Below are positions 31,979 to 42,283 of a stretch of 64,000 bases of DNA, piece by piece. Both the position numbers and the translations under genes were made by a program. Position 1 is the stretch's first letter; each line of letters begins with the position of its first letter. Origin of the DNA: an uncultured Lachnospiraceae bacterium (GTDB lineage: Bacteria > Bacillota > Clostridia > Lachnospirales > Lachnospiraceae); assembly GCA_947565425.1 (NCBI GenBank), contig CANOFW010000003.1, positions 62,001-126,000 on the forward strand, read 5' to 3'. Below the pieces are notes generated by a model, which did not search any database, was not told the DNA's origin, and saw only the letters and a list, made by a program, of their open reading frames with translations.

Positions 31979-34900
31979 ATGTACAGGGATCTGACCAAGA
32001 GAATATTGGCGTTGGCGCTCAGCGTCTGCATGATAGCCGGGATGGTAGATCTGTCCGGGCTTACTGTGCATGCGGCGGACGATGCGGATAACTTGATTAG
32101 CATCGGTTCTGATGTTACAGTTGACAGGAGTTCGCCTATCGAGTATGACGGAAGCGCCAAGACGCCGAACGTAACAGTGGTAGCCAGGGAGAGTGGGGCT
32201 ACGCTGGCACAGGGCACGGATTATCGTCTTGAGTATGATAATAACGTGAATGCCGGTTCAGCAGGAGTGACGGTTATTAATCTTAACAACGAGGCGGATA
32301 GGAAGCGCGCGACTTTTACAATTGCGCAGAGGGATATCAATTCCGGCACGTTTCCAAGCAGCGCGGATTTGGCGCAGGAGATTTCTAACAGTGACGCGAC
32401 GGTCACTCCGGCGATAGACATTACGGACAGCGGCAACAAAGACCATACAGATTTGGTGGGAATAATGTCGTCCACTTCCGTAGCCGATGTGGATTATACT
32501 TATACTTTTTTGAACAATCGAGGTCCTGGTACGGCGACAGTCAGGATAAACGGAAGAAATAATTATACGGGAACAAAATCTATAGATTTTGAAATTTCTT
32601 TGTTAGACGCTGCTAAATTAAGCTTTGACTTTGTTCCGGCTATTCCGGCGAGAGGTAAAGTATATACGGGACAGGATATTGAGCCTACGGTGGGGAATGT
32701 CAAATACGATGGCACGCCGTTGACAACGGATCAGTATGAAGTGCGTTATGCGAACAATTGTTATGCAGGCGATGAAGCAGAGGCATGGATTGTGGGCAAA
32801 GGAAGCAGGTTTGGCGGTCTTGAGAGTGAGCATAAGACGTTCCGTATTTCAAAAAACATTAGCAAAAGCTATGCTTCTGATATAAATATTTGGGCGGAAG
32901 ATATTGAGCCTCAGTCTTATGCTGGCGGGACGGATGTTGAGTTGGACGGAGCAAAAGATATCAAGCTGCACGATCCTGATTATAAAAATAAACTCTTAGA
33001 ATTTGGAAAAGATTTCGAGATTACTGGTTATGCGAATCATCAAAATGAAGGTATTGCGACGGTTACGCTTCATGGCATTGGGTGTTATAGCGATTACCTA
33101 GATTTACATTATGAGATTATTGCTACACAGCTTTCATCCGGCATGGTTGATACGACTGGAGCCACCTATGTATATGACGGCACGGATCAGTTTGATAAGG
33201 TAAAAGCGGCGATTGTTGTCAGCAACAATGGCGTAGAATACAAGCAGGGTGTGGATTATTCCGTTTCCCGTGTGGCGGGAGACGCCGGTACTTCCGCAGG
33301 GAAGCACAAGATTGCGGTAACGCCTCTTCCAAGCGGCCAGTTGACAGGAAATACGGTGGAAGCGACGTATACCGTAGAACAGAAGGATCTCTCGGATTCC
33401 AGGACAATAAAGATTGATATTGTCAACTATACGGACAAAGAATATACCGGCCAACAGAAGAAGCCGGAGGTGGAGATTGTTTATACGCCTCAGAATGGCC
33501 GTGCAATGACCCTGAAAGCAGGCCAGGACTATGAAGCGGCTTTGAGCTATAATAACAATATCAATGCGACCACTGACACCAGCAAGGCGACGGTATGGGC
33601 AGTGGGAAAAGGGAACTTTAAAGGCAGTACGGCAAGGCGTGAGTTTGATATTGAGCCAATCCAATTGACGGATCAGAATACGACGATTACCGGTTTTGCG
33701 GACAACGCAGAATTTACATACACCGGCAATGCTATCGAGCCGAATGTAAATGTTGTGCACAGTACGAAGGGCACGCTGCGAAAGGGCACAGACTACACGG
33801 TAACTTACGAGAATAATACGGACGTCGGCTCTCCTGGGACTGCGCTCGTGAAGATTGCCGGTACGGGCAATTACCAGGGACAGTTCCAGAAGCGCTTTAC
33901 AATTGTCCGGTGTGATATCAGCACGATAACGGTCAGTGTTCCGGCTTCCGTGCAATTTACGGGAACACAGCTTATGCCGGAAGTCACAGTCAGACATGGG
34001 ACTAAGACGTTGGTGGAGGATACGGATTATACGTTGGAATATGGCCCAAATATCGACAAAGGTTCCGGAAGCGTTAAGGTATTGGGTATCGGCAATTATA
34101 AAGGGGAAGTGAATAAGACCTTTGCAATTACGGCGAGAAGCATTACCAGTGGAACGCTGAGTATGCGGGCTAAGAACGAGCCGTACTATGATTTCACGAT
34201 CGGAACGGCAAACGACCATTATTATCCTTATACGGGAGAACAGGTTACGTTTGAACTGACGGTAAGCTATACGAATGCCGAAGCAGGAATGCAGAATATT
34301 GAATTGACGGCTGGCGTCGATTATGACCTGGAATTCAAGCCGGGGGTAACTGCCATTGGCACGGCGCAGGCGACGATCCGGGCAAAGGGCAATTATACTG
34401 GAAGCAAGCCTGTAAACTTTACAGTCAAAGGAAACCTTGCCGACTACGGTAACCCGAGTGCGTTTACTTCCGTGCAGATCCCAGAGCAGATTTATACCAG
34501 TAACCCGATTACGCCGAGCAACGCAGAAGTTATTTTTGCCGGCAAGACGTTGACGAACGGCAAGGATTATGAAGTTGTCTGTGAGAACAACGACAATACG
34601 GACGCTGGAATCGCTTCAGCAAAGATTGTCGGAAAAGGCGATTATTATGGAGCAGCGGAACCGGTACAGTTTGATATCCGCAAGTTTAATCTTGCTACCG
34701 ATGATTTTGCAGCGAATAATTTTGTTATCAATAATGTAAAAGACAGTTACGATTTTATTGAGGTAAACGAGTCTATTCAGCCGGTGCCCAAGATAACGCA
34801 TAATGGGAACGACAGGACGCAGGATCTTCATTACTATGTTGAGTATGGCGACAATAATAAGATTGGCAAAGGAAGCCTTACGATCAAAGGTGATGACGTC

Positions 34901-37900
34901 AACTATGAAGGCGAGCACAAAATAGAGTTTGATATTACGCCGTATGATCTTGGAAAAGGCGAGACGGCAGGGCATGTAGAGGTGCAGGGCGTTGAGGATG
35001 TAATTCTTGATGCGGTAATTGCAGGGGAAGACGTCAATGCTGAGATGTTGGAGAATGCAGTCGTCATGTCGAATTTACGGGTTCAGTATACTGCGCTTGA
35101 TATCAATGGCGCGGAGATGGGAACCAGAGAACTAGACTTAGGGACGGAGTACTCCATCTATTATCAAGATAATACCAGAATTGGCGAGGCTACCATTACG
35201 ATTAACGGTGTTGGCAATTTTGGCGGAACGATTACGAAGACGTTTAAAATACGCGGAGATTTGTCTTCTGACAGAACAGAGATGACAATAGAAGACTGTG
35301 ACTATTCTCCTACCGGGAATACGCCGGAGCCGACGGTAACATATACTTACGACAGCGGTGTGAAAGAGACTCTTACAGCGGGCGTGGATTATGTAGTCAA
35401 TTATGAGAACAACACAGATGCTACTGCTAAGAGCGGCGCTAAGGCGAAAGCGGTTATTACTCCGGTAATGGAAGCAGACGGCGTGACCGTTAAAGGCAAC
35501 TATGCGCAGAGCGGCGACGCCAAGGAAGCGGAGTTTGAGATTCGTCAGAGAGACCTTACCAATGCAATAGAGTCAGAGGGAATTGAAAAAGACCCGGCGC
35601 TTGATGTGACTGGCTTGGTTGAGGAAGGTTATGAATTTAATGGATTAAACATTATACCGGAACTTGTGATTTCATGCAATAAATTGAATCTGGGCGTGGG
35701 TACGGATTACAAGATTTCAGCCATCAACAATAAGAATGTATATACATTTGCTGAGAGCGAAGATGGAGGCCGAGGCGAGCGCCTAATGCCGACCGTTATC
35801 GTTCAGGCGACACAGGATGAAGATGGAAATTATACGGGGAATTACAAGGGCGGATTCCAGATGGAATTTAAGATTAATCCCAGAGAAATTTCCGCTGACA
35901 CTGTGAAGACGCTGCTGCGTGTGAATGGAGAAAGTTTTGATGATACGCGTGTGCCAGAGGTGGATTATAAGGTGGGAGAGACGATTACATTCCCCTTAAA
36001 TCCGGCGGATCCTACAAATACGAAGAACGATATTGCGGTAACCTGGAGCAAACAGATTCAGGGAACTGTACAGAGTACACCGTTGGTGGAGGATCAGGAC
36101 TACAGCGTTACTTATGAGGACAATAATAGAATCGGTGAAGCAAAAATTATCATGTCAGCGGTAGAGTACAGCAACTATACCGGATCGTATGAGAGAACCT
36201 TTAAGATTATGGCGAGCATTGCGGAAGCAGATGTGGAGAACTCTTATATCAGACTTGATTATGACCATAATGTTCCTTTTGGTATTGTGGACGTTTACCC
36301 CGATTTGATATTTACAGATACATCTGCCGGGGCAGATGTAGAGCCTTACATTTTAGAGAAAGATAAAGACTTTGAGATTGTTACAGCGGCAAATCAGGGT
36401 ACGGCTACAGAAATCAGCCGCAACAACCGCAATGTAGCAAGCGAGACATTAGCAGAAGACGAGAGACCGACGGTAATTATCCGGGGAATCGGCTGTTACC
36501 GCGGTATCATTAAGAGATATTATAATATTACCCCTAAGAATTTGAGCACAGACGAGGGTGATATCACAATTACCTTTGAAGGTGCGATTAATTCCGAGGA
36601 ATATGAGAATGCGTTTGTATATACGGGTTCTGCAATTGAGCCAGTAGTTAAGGTTTATAATCATGGGCAGCTTATGCAGCCGGATGTTGATTACACGGTG
36701 GCAGGATTTGTGAACAATACGGCTATTTCTACTGAGAGCCGCAAAGCAAGTGTAATTATACGAGCAGTTGATGGAGGCAATTACCTGGGACAGAAGACGT
36801 TTGAATTTAATATCATTCGTCGTCCGATTGAGGGTATGCATGCAGAGCTTGTAGGCGATAACCCGGTTTACAGCCGGACGGCAAAGACGCCGAATGTAGA
36901 AGTCTCCTATATGAATGGTACCGAGAAAGTAGTTCTTACTAAGAACGACTATGATATTACGTATGAGAACAACATTAACGCTGCTACGCAGTACGCAGGC
37001 GATGATGCTCCGGTAGCTATTATTACTGGTAAGAATGCTTACGGCGGAAGCCTGAAATTGAAGTTCACAATCGAGCCAGAGCCAATTGATGAGAGCAATG
37101 ACGACTTTGATATGAAAGCGTCACCGGCGCCTTATACGGGAATGGCGGCGAGCACCACAGTTACCGTGAAAGCGAAAGACGGTACACTCCTGGAAGAAGA
37201 GAAGGATTACCTTATTTCTGGTTACCGAGATAACGTGAGTGCGGGAACAGGTTATGTTACAATTCGTGGTAATGGCAATTATACTGGAACAAGAGACATT
37301 CCATTCCAGATTGTACCGCCAGATGTATCACAGGATTTCCGTGTGACAGAGATTCCGGAACAAACCTTTACCGGTAAGCCGATTGAGCCTGAGGTGATTG
37401 TAACCCTGGCTGTGGGTGACCAAGAAATTCCGCTGACAGAAAATGATTATGAATTACTATATGAGAACAATACGGATGCAGGCACAGCGACATTGATTGT
37501 AAAAGGAGCCGGGAATTTCGCCGGTGAGAAGCGAGTAGAGTTTACAATTTTGCCAAAGAGCATTGGTACAGAAGAGGGTATAGATGCTGACATGTTGCTT
37601 GCTCCTATCGAAGATCAGCTTTATACGGGTATGGGCGTTACGCCGGATGTAGATTTGCGGTTACGAAGTCAGGTACAAGGTCAGGCGGAAGGCGCCGATG
37701 ATGGAAACACGGATGATGATGAAAACGTCGGTGGAGACGACGAGAATCCCGGTGGAGACGGCGATGACAATCCTGGTGGAGACGGCGATGACAATCCTGG
37801 TGGAGACGACGAGAATCCCGGTGGAGATGGCGAAGACGAAAATGCTGGCCGTTTGGTGCTCGGCAAGGACTACACGCTCTCCTATCTGACGAATGTAGCA

Positions 37901-39199
37901 GTAGGAACCGCAAGCGTAAATATTGTTGGTATTGGGAATTATTCTGGAAATATCAATACACAGTTTAGGATTCTTGGACCGATGAATCTGGCGGAAGTTT
38001 CCAGTATTCCACCACAGCCATATACCGGAAGTGAAGTGAAACCGGTACCGGAAGTGTATTTTGCAGGTAAGAAACTGACAGAGGGTGAAGAATATACGTT
38101 AGCTTATGCAGACAATATTGCACAAGGAACGGCAACGATTACCATCACCGGAATGGGTGAATGGTATACAGGAGAAAAGTTGGTTACGTTTGAGATAGCC
38201 AGAGACTTCTCCGAGGAGACTATCATCAAGGGTCTGGCGTCCGCATACACGTTCACCGGAAAAGCAATTACACCGGCTATCCTGGTAGAAGACCATGGAA
38301 GAATCCTCTCAAAAGACGTAGATTACACAGTAAGTTACAGCAATAATATAAATGTGGGAACAGCAACCGTTACGATTAAGGGCGCTGGAAGGTATGATGG
38401 AACGGCGAGCGCTACGTTTAAGATTGCGCCTCAGAATATCGGCAGAGCGACGACAAACAAAATTGCAGACCAGACATATACCGGTAAGAAATTGAACCCT
38501 TCCGTTACCATTAGCAGTGACGGCATTGTCTTGAAGAATGGAACAGATTATAGCATTTCCCATGTAAACAGCCAGAATCCTGGTAAGGCGAGCGTTGTCA
38601 TCAAAGGCAAAGGCAACTTTACAGGAACAAAGACGATAAACTATAACATTATCGTACCGAAAGTGACAGGTGTAAAAGTCTCTAGCTATACGGCTTCCAG
38701 CATTACATTTTCCTGGAAGCAGAATAAGGTGGTAACCGGCTACGAGATTTATAATTCCAAGAATAGACGGGTTGCTTTTGTGAGGAAAAACAGTACCTTG
38801 AAGGCGACGGTCTCCAAATTGAAAGCGGGTACTTCTGCAAAATTCCGTGTGCGTGCATATGTAAATCAGGGGCAATACTATTACAGCAGTTTTGTTACTA
38901 TTACAGCCAGCACAGCTCCTAAGGCAACGAAAATTACAAGTATTTCTTCCACGAAGCCGAAACAAGTAGCTCTCAAATGGAAGAAGGTTGCCAAGGCAAC
39001 AAATTATCAGGTATACCGCAGTACCAGTAAAAAAGGAAAGTATAAGAAGATTGCTACAACCAGTAAGACCTCTTATACAGACAAAAAAGCAACCAACGGA
39101 AAGACATACTACTATAAGATTCGCGCAAGCAAAAAGGTTGGTTCTAAGACGTATAACAGTAAATACTCGTCAGTAAAATCCGTCGCTGCGAAAAAGTAG
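31979..39199 (+). CDS. Giant secreted MBG-repeat protein with C-terminal Fn3 domains
   Basis: 2406 residues. A signal peptide (1-35; RILALALSVCMIAGMVDLSG) precedes more than 20 Ig-like modules of the MBG type, each with 'Y(T)G..I.P.V.V...G..L..G.DY...Y.NN...G.A.V.I.G.GNY.G....F.I'. At about residues 1905-1960 is an acidic Asp/Gly/Asn-rich linker with tandem DNA repeats. The C-terminus (about 2220-2406) is two fibronectin-III-like domains (WKKVAKATNYQVYRST). No LPxTG motif or membrane anchor is seen. It starts an operon with a class B sortase and a sortase substrate. Adhesin or fibre role inferred. Confidence 0.88.
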   Translation: MYRDLTKRILALALSVCMIAGMVDLSGLTVHAADDADNLISIGSDVTVDRSSPIEYDGSAKTPNVTVVARESGATLAQGTDYRLEYDNNVNAGSAGVTVINLNNEADRKRATFTIAQRDINSGTFPSSADLAQEISNSDATVTPAIDITDSGNKDHTDLVGIMSSTSVADVDYTYTFLNNRGPGTATVRINGRNNYTGTKSIDFEISLLDAAKLSFDFVPAIPARGKVYTGQDIEPTVGNVKYDGTPLTTDQYEVRYANNCYAGDEAEAWIVGKGSRFGGLESEHKTFRISKNISKSYASDINIWAEDIEPQSYAGGTDVELDGAKDIKLHDPDYKNKLLEFGKDFEITGYANHQNEGIATVTLHGIGCYSDYLDLHYEIIATQLSSGMVDTTGATYVYDGTDQFDKVKAAIVVSNNGVEYKQGVDYSVSRVAGDAGTSAGKHKIAVTPLPSGQLTGNTVEATYTVEQKDLSDSRTIKIDIVNYTDKEYTGQQKKPEVEIVYTPQNGRAMTLKAGQDYEAALSYNNNINATTDTSKATVWAVGKGNFKGSTARREFDIEPIQLTDQNTTITGFADNAEFTYTGNAIEPNVNVVHSTKGTLRKGTDYTVTYENNTDVGSPGTALVKIAGTGNYQGQFQKRFTIVRCDISTITVSVPASVQFTGTQLMPEVTVRHGTKTLVEDTDYTLEYGPNIDKGSGSVKVLGIGNYKGEVNKTFAITARSITSGTLSMRAKNEPYYDFTIGTANDHYYPYTGEQVTFELTVSYTNAEAGMQNIELTAGVDYDLEFKPGVTAIGTAQATIRAKGNYTGSKPVNFTVKGNLADYGNPSAFTSVQIPEQIYTSNPITPSNAEVIFAGKTLTNGKDYEVVCENNDNTDAGIASAKIVGKGDYYGAAEPVQFDIRKFNLATDDFAANNFVINNVKDSYDFIEVNESIQPVPKITHNGNDRTQDLHYYVEYGDNNKIGKGSLTIKGDDVNYEGEHKIEFDITPYDLGKGETAGHVEVQGVEDVILDAVIAGEDVNAEMLENAVVMSNLRVQYTALDINGAEMGTRELDLGTEYSIYYQDNTRIGEATITINGVGNFGGTITKTFKIRGDLSSDRTEMTIEDCDYSPTGNTPEPTVTYTYDSGVKETLTAGVDYVVNYENNTDATAKSGAKAKAVITPVMEADGVTVKGNYAQSGDAKEAEFEIRQRDLTNAIESEGIEKDPALDVTGLVEEGYEFNGLNIIPELVISCNKLNLGVGTDYKISAINNKNVYTFAESEDGGRGERLMPTVIVQATQDEDGNYTGNYKGGFQMEFKINPREISADTVKTLLRVNGESFDDTRVPEVDYKVGETITFPLNPADPTNTKNDIAVTWSKQIQGTVQSTPLVEDQDYSVTYEDNNRIGEAKIIMSAVEYSNYTGSYERTFKIMASIAEADVENSYIRLDYDHNVPFGIVDVYPDLIFTDTSAGADVEPYILEKDKDFEIVTAANQGTATEISRNNRNVASETLAEDERPTVIIRGIGCYRGIIKRYYNITPKNLSTDEGDITITFEGAINSEEYENAFVYTGSAIEPVVKVYNHGQLMQPDVDYTVAGFVNNTAISTESRKASVIIRAVDGGNYLGQKTFEFNIIRRPIEGMHAELVGDNPVYSRTAKTPNVEVSYMNGTEKVVLTKNDYDITYENNINAATQYAGDDAPVAIITGKNAYGGSLKLKFTIEPEPIDESNDDFDMKASPAPYTGMAASTTVTVKAKDGTLLEEEKDYLISGYRDNVSAGTGYVTIRGNGNYTGTRDIPFQIVPPDVSQDFRVTEIPEQTFTGKPIEPEVIVTLAVGDQEIPLTENDYELLYENNTDAGTATLIVKGAGNFAGEKRVEFTILPKSIGTEEGIDADMLLAPIEDQLYTGMGVTPDVDLRLRSQVQGQAEGADDGNTDDDENVGGDDENPGGDGDDNPGGDGDDNPGGDDENPGGDGEDENAGRLVLGKDYTLSYLTNVAVGTASVNIVGIGNYSGNINTQFRILGPMNLAEVSSIPPQPYTGSEVKPVPEVYFAGKKLTEGEEYTLAYADNIAQGTATITITGMGEWYTGEKLVTFEIARDFSEETIIKGLASAYTFTGKAITPAILVEDHGRILSKDVDYTVSYSNNINVGTATVTIKGAGRYDGTASATFKIAPQNIGRATTNKIADQTYTGKKLNPSVTISSDGIVLKNGTDYSISHVNSQNPGKASVVIKGKGNFTGTKTINYNIIVPKVTGVKVSSYTASSITFSWKQNKVVTGYEIYNSKNRRVAFVRKNSTLKATVSKLKAGTSAKFRVRAYVNQGQYYYSSFVTITASTAPKATKITSISSTKPKQVALKWKKVAKATNYQVYRSTSKKGKYKKIATTSKTSYTDKKATNGKTYYYKIRASKKVGSKTYNSKYSSVKSVAAKK
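37690..37845 (+). repeat. Low-complexity acidic linker repeat
   Basis: In-frame tandem repeats of GGTGGAGACGGCGATGACAA type and variants, encoding repeated GGDGDDNP / GGDDENP units in the giant surface protein. Likely prone to length change by slippage. Confidence 0.85.
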
Positions 39200-39228
39200 C
39201 GGCGGATAGAAAGGAAGTTGATATCGAT

Positions 39229-40389
39229 ATGGATAAAATATACTGTATTGGAAAGTTCCAGTTTGAGTCCAAAGAGAAATATCAGGAAGCGCTGGACGAT
39301 ATTGAAAAGATCAAATATATATCCAAAAAAATGGATATCAATGAACCGGGCGTGGCACAGAGGCTTTATTCTCTGGTCCGTGAGGGAAAGATTATCTTTC
39401 ACAGTGTAATAGGAGATGATTACCTGTTGTACCTTTCGGACATGATGGTGGAGGACTATCGTGCCCTGTCCCGGGATTCCTTTACAAAGAAAATAATAGG
39501 CAGGCTGCGCCAGATATCGCCCCGTCAGGTTATCGGAGCAATTTGTATGGCTGGTGCAGTTGTCTGCTTCCTGATATTTTTGGGGAGTGAGTACAATGAT
39601 CGCCAAAAGACTAAGGCATTAGAGAAAATGAAAAGTGAGCAGGAAATTTCGGCGGCTTCTGACTGGTTATCGGCAAAGTTACTTGATGTGCTGGGAACAG
39701 ATGAAGCAAAAGATACGAAGAAACGAGAAGTTGTGGTGGCTGAGAGTGAGACGGTGGACAATGAAGTGTATGCCGCAGAACCAATACAGGAGATCGGACC
39801 ACCAGTATTGCCGGAATATCAGGCGTTATATGAGAAGAACTCCGACTTTGCAGGCTGGCTTACAATAGACGGGACAGAGATTGACTATCCAGTAATGCAG
39901 GCTGTGTCAGAGAGCAGTAATTTTTATCTGGATCATGATTTTGACGGAAAAGAGGATATTAATGGTTCCATTTTCCTTGATTCCAGAAATAGTTTGAAAG
40001 AACCCAACGACAATATGATTATTTATGGACATAACATGAAATCAGGCATGATGTTCGGTGGGCTCAAGGAATATTTAGAACCGTCATTTTGGAAAGAACA
40101 CAAAAAGCTTACCTTTAATACAATTTATGACAAAGCGGAATATGAGATTGTGGCGGTATGTTTATCTAAAGTAGCAAAAGAGGGCAATGGAGAATTTAAA
40201 TATTATAATTTCATTGACGCAGGCAATAAGAAGACATTTAATCGCTTTGTGAAGACGGTAAAAGAATTGAATATAATGGACGAGAAACTAGAACTCTCGT
40301 ATGGAGATAAATTATTAACGCTTTCAACCTGTAATAGTTATACAGAAGACGGCAGACTGTTTTTAGTAGCTAAGAAATGTAAAAAGTAA
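39229..40389 (+). CDS. Class B sortase with N-terminal cytosolic domain
   Basis: 386 residues. Unlike ordinary SrtB (membrane helix at the N-terminus), about 98 residues precede the single membrane helix (about 100-118; VIGAICMAGAVVCFLIFL). The catalytic domain (about 200-386) has GWLTIDGTEIDYPVMQ, His268 in YGHNMKSG, Cys368 in TLSTC and Arg376. The enzyme joins surface proteins to the wall. The downstream neighbour carries a TPKTG sorting signal, making it the natural substrate. The gaps of 29-30 bases on either side indicate one operon. Confidence 0.92.
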   Translation: MDKIYCIGKFQFESKEKYQEALDDIEKIKYISKKMDINEPGVAQRLYSLVREGKIIFHSVIGDDYLLYLSDMMVEDYRALSRDSFTKKIIGRLRQISPRQVIGAICMAGAVVCFLIFLGSEYNDRQKTKALEKMKSEQEISAASDWLSAKLLDVLGTDEAKDTKKREVVVAESETVDNEVYAAEPIQEIGPPVLPEYQALYEKNSDFAGWLTIDGTEIDYPVMQAVSESSNFYLDHDFDGKEDINGSIFLDSRNSLKEPNDNMIIYGHNMKSGMMFGGLKEYLEPSFWKEHKKLTFNTIYDKAEYEIVAVCLSKVAKEGNGEFKYYNFIDAGNKKTFNRFVKTVKELNIMDEKLELSYGDKLLTLSTCNSYTEDGRLFLVAKKCKK

Positions 40390-40419
40390 AAGGGAAGGCA
40401 ATGCAAGGAGGACAAGAAG

Positions 40420-41934
40420 ATGAAAAAATTGTTTAGCAAGTGTTTCAATGCAGTACTGATTGTGGCACTCGCCCTGGCTATGTGTCCTATCATGGAAACA
40501 ATGGCGGAAGAGGAAGTAAGCGAGTTTGTCATGGAGGGAACAATGATTACAGGCTATAATGGAGGCGGTGGTGATATTACGCTTCCGGCGACTGCAACAG
40601 CAATCGCAGATTATGCCTTTGCTGGAAATGGCAGCATTACAAGTGTAGTCATTCCGGCAAACATTACCAGTGTAGGTTCTTACAGTTTTTCCGGGTGCGG
40701 CGCTTTGGGCAGCGTTGTCTTTGGCGGAAGTGTAAGTCTTGGCAGCGGTGTATTTTATGGATGTAGCTCTTTGGGATATGCAGAGCTTCCAGGCGGCATA
40801 TCATCCATTCCGGAGGAAATGTTTGATGGATGTGGCAGCCTCGGTTCGGTAGCAATTCCTGATAGCGTTGCATCCATCGGCGCAAGGGCGTTTGCAGGTT
40901 GTAGCAGTCTTGGTTCTGTGACAATTCCTTCTAGCGTATCGGAAATTGGTAGCAGTGCGTTTAACGGATGCGTAAGTTTATCGTCAATCGTGATTCCCGA
41001 CTCCGTAACTTCTATGGGAAGCGGTGTTTTATCCGATTGCAGCGGTCTTGGTTCTGTAAGCCTTTCCGGTGGAATGGGCAGCATTCCGGATTTGACTTTG
41101 TATGGATGCAGCGGTTTAGGAGAAATCAGCATTCCAGGCTCTGTGGGAAGCATTGGTTCCCAGGCATTTGGAAATTGTTCTGGGCTTTCTTCTATCTCCA
41201 TTCCCGCAGGAACTACTTCTATAGATTTCAGCGCGTTTGACGGATGCAGTAATTTGTCAGCAATTAACGTAGACAGTGGAAACGGCAGTTATAGTTCACA
41301 TGATGGCGCAGTTTATAATAGCGGCCTGTCGCAGCTTTTGTACTGTCCGATGGGCAAGTCCAGCTTAGAACTTCCCAAAGGGATGACAACGATAACCTCT
41401 TCTGCATTTGCCAACTGTCCTTATGTATATAACTTGAAGATTCCAGAGGGTGTAACCACGATTGAGGCGGATGCATTTACCGGAAGCGGTATTGGAACCG
41501 TTACAATTCCTAACAGCGTAACTTCAATTGGCGCGCAGTCTTCTTGGACTCCAGATGTGATTTATGGCGTCAGCGGCTCTGAGGCAGAGCGTTTTGCAGA
41601 CGAAAATGGATATATTTTTGAGTCAACCGGAGGGGAAAAACCACAGAAACCAGTCGATCCTGAGCCCGGTGATGGCCCTGGTGATAAAAAACCAAACGAT
41701 ACTGATGATAAGAAGACTAACCCAACAGGAACTACGACAAAAACGGCGGGGACTACTACCGTGGCAAGAGCTGGCGGAAGTTCTGCATCAAAGAGTGTGG
41801 GAACTGCACAGGTACAGAGCGGTACGCCCAAGACAGGAATTGCTTTTGATGCAAGATATATGCTTTGCGCAGGATTCTTCCTTGCAGGGGCATGCCTGTT
41901 CATTACCAGAAAGAAAAAAGGCATTAAGGCCTAA
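40420..41934 (+). CDS. BspA-like leucine-rich-repeat surface protein, sortase substrate
   Basis: 504 residues. A signal peptide (1-29) precedes about 13 LRR_5 repeats (residues about 45-400; recurring AFxGCSxLxSVxIPxSVTSIGxxAF). After a Pro/Asp/Thr linker, the sorting signal TPKTG (469-473) is followed by a hydrophobic stretch (ARYMLCAGFFLAGACLF) and the basic tail RKKKGIKA. It follows the class B sortase directly. Confidence 0.93.
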   Translation: MKKLFSKCFNAVLIVALALAMCPIMETMAEEEVSEFVMEGTMITGYNGGGGDITLPATATAIADYAFAGNGSITSVVIPANITSVGSYSFSGCGALGSVVFGGSVSLGSGVFYGCSSLGYAELPGGISSIPEEMFDGCGSLGSVAIPDSVASIGARAFAGCSSLGSVTIPSSVSEIGSSAFNGCVSLSSIVIPDSVTSMGSGVLSDCSGLGSVSLSGGMGSIPDLTLYGCSGLGEISIPGSVGSIGSQAFGNCSGLSSISIPAGTTSIDFSAFDGCSNLSAINVDSGNGSYSSHDGAVYNSGLSQLLYCPMGKSSLELPKGMTTITSSAFANCPYVYNLKIPEGVTTIEADAFTGSGIGTVTIPNSVTSIGAQSSWTPDVIYGVSGSEAERFADENGYIFESTGGEKPQKPVDPEPGDGPGDKKPNDTDDKKTNPTGTTTKTAGTTTVARAGGSSASKSVGTAQVQSGTPKTGIAFDARYMLCAGFFLAGACLFITRKKKGIKA

Positions 41935-41960
41935 AATATTGTGCAATAGATTGGATATAG

Positions 41961-42003
41961 AGAAAGTGTTCAAGTCCCTTGGGATTTGGACGCTTTCTTT
42001 TTA
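41961..42003 (+). terminator. Terminator of the surface operon
   Basis: 41961-41978 pairs with 41981-41998 over 18 bp if G-U pairs are allowed (AGAAAGTGTTCAAGTCCC against its partner), followed by TTTTTA. Confidence 0.75.
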
Positions 42004-42040
42004 TCATATAGGAAATTTCTCCGAATTTCCTATATGATAA
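42001..42040. terminator. Second perfect hairpin, possibly bidirectional
   Basis: TTATCATATAGGAAATT (42001-42017) pairs with 42024-42040, 17 bp, loop TCTCCG. A-run on the right and T-run on the left allow minus-strand termination as well. Confidence 0.6.
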
Positions 42041-42050
42041 AAAGAATTAT

Positions 42051-42160
42051 GCACACTCGCACAGAGGTAACTATTGCTTCGCAATTGTGCTCAGCACGGC
42101 AAACCGTCTAAGTCCCTCAGCAATGAGAAATTTAGGGAGCCTCAGCGGACTTATCCGTTT
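42051..42160 (+). other. Cluster of small hairpins upstream of flgM
   Basis: No gene. Three consecutive foldable units: GCACA/TGTGC (42059-42090) with an inner ATTGC-TTC-GCAAT; ACGG-CAAA-CCGT (42096-42107); TAAGTCC/GGACTTA (42109-42153) with inner CTCA/TGAG. It ends 30 bases before the sigma-28 promoter. May be a remnant repeat element or an RNA from the upstream operon. Confidence 0.4.
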
Positions 42161-42191
42161 TGTTCCGATTTGTGAAGTTTTTCCAAACTTC

Positions 42192-42218
42192 TAAAGTTTC
42201 CTTTGAAACAACCGATAA
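42192..42218 (+). promoter_or_regulatory. Sigma-28 promoter of the flgM operon
   Basis: TAAA (42192-42195), 15 bases beginning GTTT, ACCGATAA (42211-42218). It matches the flagellar sigma consensus at all but one base. It drives flgM-flgN-flgK-flgK-flgL and perhaps fliW-csrA. Confidence 0.9.
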
Positions 42219-42283
42219 ATACAGTAGATAAAGCACACAATATTGCAATAAGATAAATTTATTTATAGAAGGGAGAGATCCGA

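Noticed and set aside
33134-34219. 361-codon minus-strand open frame opposite the giant surface gene
   Set aside because: It is an antisense shadow of repeated, biased codons in the plus-strand gene; no ribosome binding site and a non-protein-like composition rich in Arg, Ile and Cys.
37690-37845. Possible CRISPR-like spaced repeats
   Set aside because: The repeats are in-frame codon repeats of an acidic protein linker, without unique spacers of constant size.
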